Positions 31,041 through 32,599 of a stretch of DNA of 32,599 nt are shown here, in pieces (positions within the stretch are counted from its first letter, which is position 1; each line of letters begins with the position of its first letter). The DNA comes from Ignavibacteria bacterium. GTDB lineage: Bacteria; Bacteroidota; Ignavibacteria; Tepidaquicellales; Tepidaquicellaceae. The notes under the pieces are model-generated. The model was given only the letters and a program-made list of their open reading frames with translations. It ran no database searches and was not told the origin of the DNA. Both the position numbers and the translations under genes were made by a program. The stretch is taken from contig JAFGII010000011.1 of assembly GCA_016929695.1 (NCBI GenBank), forward strand, positions 1-32,599. Direction: 5' to 3'.

Positions 31041-31961
31041 ATGAAATACTTAGTTACCGGAGGAGCAGGGTTCATCGGCTCCAACATAGTCGAAGAACTC
31101 TTCAAGCGGGGTGAAAAAGTCCGCGTCCTCGACAACTTCTCCACAGGCAAACGTGAAAACCTCAAAGAATTCGAAAACGATATCGAACTAATCGAGGGCG
31201 ACGTCCGCAGTTACCACATCGTTGAACAGGCAGTAAAAGGAATTGACGTCATCCTTCATCAGGCGGCACTCCCGTCCGTTCCCCGCTCAATCAAAGACCC
31301 CATTACCACAAACGAAGTCAACATAGGCGGAACGCTCAATATGCTCGACGCAGCGGTAAAAGAGGGAATAAAAAGATTCGTCTTTGCATCCTCTTCATCA
31401 GTTTACGGCGACAATCCCGAACTGCCCAAGCACGAAAAAATGACACCCAATCCCTTATCTCCCTATGCCGTTTCAAAACTGGCGGGAGAAAATTATTGCA
31501 GAGTATTTTCAAGTTTATATGAAATCGAAACAGTCTGTTTAAGATACTTCAACGTCTTCGGACCGAGGCAGGACCCGAACTCGCAATACTCCGCCGTCAT
31601 TCCCAAGTTTATAAAACTAATAACCAATAACCAACAACCGACCATTTACGGCGACGGTACACAATCACGTGATTTTACTTATGTTGCCAATGTAGTAGAA
31701 GCAAACATACTTGCTGCGACAATAAAAATAGGAACTCCGGTAATAATGAACTGCGCCTGCCACGGACAAATCACATTAAACGAACTGACTGAAGATATTA
31801 ACACGTTACTGAACAAAGACATAAAACCGATATACACGAAGCCCAAACCCGGCGACATCAAACACTCTTTCGCCGACATCACATTAATAAAGGAGAAACT
31901 CAACTGGTCTCCAAAATACACTTTTAATGAAGGTCTTTCAAAACTAATCACTAACCACTAA
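31041..31961 (+). CDS. NAD-dependent sugar epimerase (UDP-hexose 4-epimerase type)
   Basis: A 306-residue extended short-chain dehydrogenase. TGGAGFIG (6-13) binds NAD, the SSSS-VYGD strand (117-124) holds the catalytic serine, and Y142-x-x-x-K146 in YAVSK is the catalytic pair. RYFNVFGPRQDPNSQYSAVIPKFI and YGDGTQSRDFTYV match UDP-glucose/UDP-N-acetylglucosamine 4-epimerases. It should make a nucleotide sugar for a surface polysaccharide, consistent with the SLBB gene nearby. GAGAGG precedes the ATG. Two segments are encoded by 7-bp repeat DNA: residues 193-201 (LITNNQQPT) and the C terminus LITNH plus the stop. The exact substrate is uncertain. Confidence 0.92.
   Translation: MKYLVTGGAGFIGSNIVEELFKRGEKVRVLDNFSTGKRENLKEFENDIELIEGDVRSYHIVEQAVKGIDVILHQAALPSVPRSIKDPITTNEVNIGGTLNMLDAAVKEGIKRFVFASSSSVYGDNPELPKHEKMTPNPLSPYAVSKLAGENYCRVFSSLYEIETVCLRYFNVFGPRQDPNSQYSAVIPKFIKLITNNQQPTIYGDGTQSRDFTYVANVVEANILAATIKIGTPVIMNCACHGQITLNELTEDINTLLNKDIKPIYTKPKPGDIKHSFADITLIKEKLNWSPKYTFNEGLSKLITNH
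31617..31644. repeat. 7-bp array inside the epimerase coding sequence
   Basis: Four heptamers in phase, CTAATAA, CCAATAA, CCAACAA, CCGACCA, read in the frame in which their TAA triplets are split, giving LITNNQQPT. The same unit variants occur in arrays F and H. Confidence 0.8.
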
Positions 31962-32020
31962 CAACTAACCACTAACCACTAATCACTAACCACTAACAAC
32001 TAACAACTGACAACCGATAA
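31944..32020. repeat. 7-bp tandem array G, eleven units
   Basis: Eleven units in exact phase. The first three encode the end of the epimerase, including its TAA stop (31959-31961); the last base of the final CCGATAA unit is the A of the next ATG. Confidence 0.92.
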
Positions 32021-32574
32021 TGGAAGAAGTAATTAAAACTGAAAAAATTGAAAATTTAATAATTGAAATACATGGAGTAAAAGCAATAATTGATAGTGAC
32101 GTAGCATCACTATATGGAGTAGAAACGAAAAGAATCAATGAAGCAGTAAAAAACAATCCTGATAAATTTCCTGAAAATTATATTGTTGAACTTACGAAAG
32201 AAGAATGGGATAAAATGAAGTCGAAATTTTCGACTTCAATAAAAGGCGGGAAAATAAAATCCCCAAAATTATTTACTGAAAAAGGTCTATATATGCTCGC
32301 AACAATTTTGTAGAGCAAAATTGCGACGAAGACAACAATTTCTATAATTGAAACATTTTCAAAAATCAGAGAATTATCATCAAATATTAATAGATTACCT
32401 CATGTACAAAATGATACAGAAAAGAACAAATTATTGAAAAAAAGCGGAGAAATTATATCAGACATACTTGAAGATAACATGAAAATATCGGATACTGAAA
32501 CTTCAATAGAGCTTAACTTTGCAGTATTAAAATTTAAGCACACAATTAAAAGAAAAAAAACCAACAACCAATAA
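32020..32574 (+). pseudogene. ORF6N-domain protein with an in-frame TAG
   Basis: An ORF6N-domain gene (phage/KilA-N-like DNA-binding family). Residues 1-97 contain IHGVKAIIDSDVASLYGVETKRINEAV, FPENYIVELTKEEW and LFTEKGLYMLATIL; then a TAG at 32311-32313 interrupts the frame. Beyond it the same frame continues for 86 codons that match the rest of the family (TISIIETFSKIREL, KSGEIISDIL, DTETSIELNFAVLKFKHTIKR). Family members I recall have lysine here (LATILKS), so one AAG to TAG change explains the break. It is a recent nonsense pseudogene, or the TAG is read through. The final stop TAA (32572-32574) lies in array H. Confidence 0.8.
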
Positions 32575-32599
32575 CTAACCACTAACCACTAATAACTAA
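32561..32599. repeat. 7-bp tandem array H, running off the window
   Basis: CCAACAA, CCAATAA, CTAACCA, CTAACCA, CTAATAA and a cut CTAA in exact phase up to the last base. The second unit supplies the stop codon of the ORF6N gene. Confidence 0.9.

Overview
The window reads as a low-GC chromosome fragment from the Bacteroidetes/Chlorobi/Ignavibacteria side of the tree. Three secreted proteins end in the type IX secretion (T9SS) type A sorting domain with the LAQNYPNPFNP signature, which in my experience is most typical of Ignavibacteria and relatives. Few genes have strong Shine-Dalgarno sites, and one promoter-like site fits the Bacteroidetes TAnnTTTG pattern. The taxon is an inference; no rRNA gene, tRNA, CRISPR array, transposase or integrase was seen.

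Layout. 0-1.5 kb: a small ACT-like protein of the TM1266 type (minus), then a receiver-only response regulator and a NuoE-like [2Fe-2S] protein, a possible remnant or outpost of a hydrogenase/complex I locus. 1.9-8.6 kb: two tandem gingipain-like (C25) cysteine proteases with T9SS tails and nearly identical 3' halves. 8.9-9.5 kb: a PIN-domain toxin candidate with an overlapping 56-aa partner. 9.7-16.3 kb: an SPFH/stomatin protein, an Asp-box propeller protein, a fused E1 2-oxoacid dehydrogenase, a globin and a YqiA-like esterase. 16.4-23.6 kb: penicillin-acylase-type hydrolase, rsmA and mfd. 23.9-27.3 kb: a large secreted FnIII/T9SS protein. 27.6-32.6 kb: the apparent head of a surface polysaccharide locus (HTH/degenerate nucleotidyltransferase regulator, SLBB protein, NAD-dependent sugar epimerase) interleaved with accessory genes (DUF6922/AbiEii pair, S23 four-helix bundle, GxxExxY protein, broken ORF6N gene).

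The most unusual content is not a protein. The window is full of very short-unit tandem arrays (7-bp CTAAYMA, 8-bp CAATCAYY, 9-bp TAAAGTTYN and a 9/10-bp ATCAGT type) and short palindromes. The 7-bp arrays keep exact phase, lie between nearly every gene from 28.1 to 32.6 kb, supply the stop codon of six genes, and touch start codons. The 8-bp type supplies one start codon and is also read in frame inside the acylase. A 7-bp array is read in frame inside the epimerase, and a GC-rich palindromic element occurs twice in frame inside mfd. A GxxExxY gene sits between 46-bp direct repeats that match at 45 positions.

Together these suggest an active or recent process that seeds micro-arrays at gene ends and sometimes into coding sequence. 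Its mechanism cannot be told from this window.
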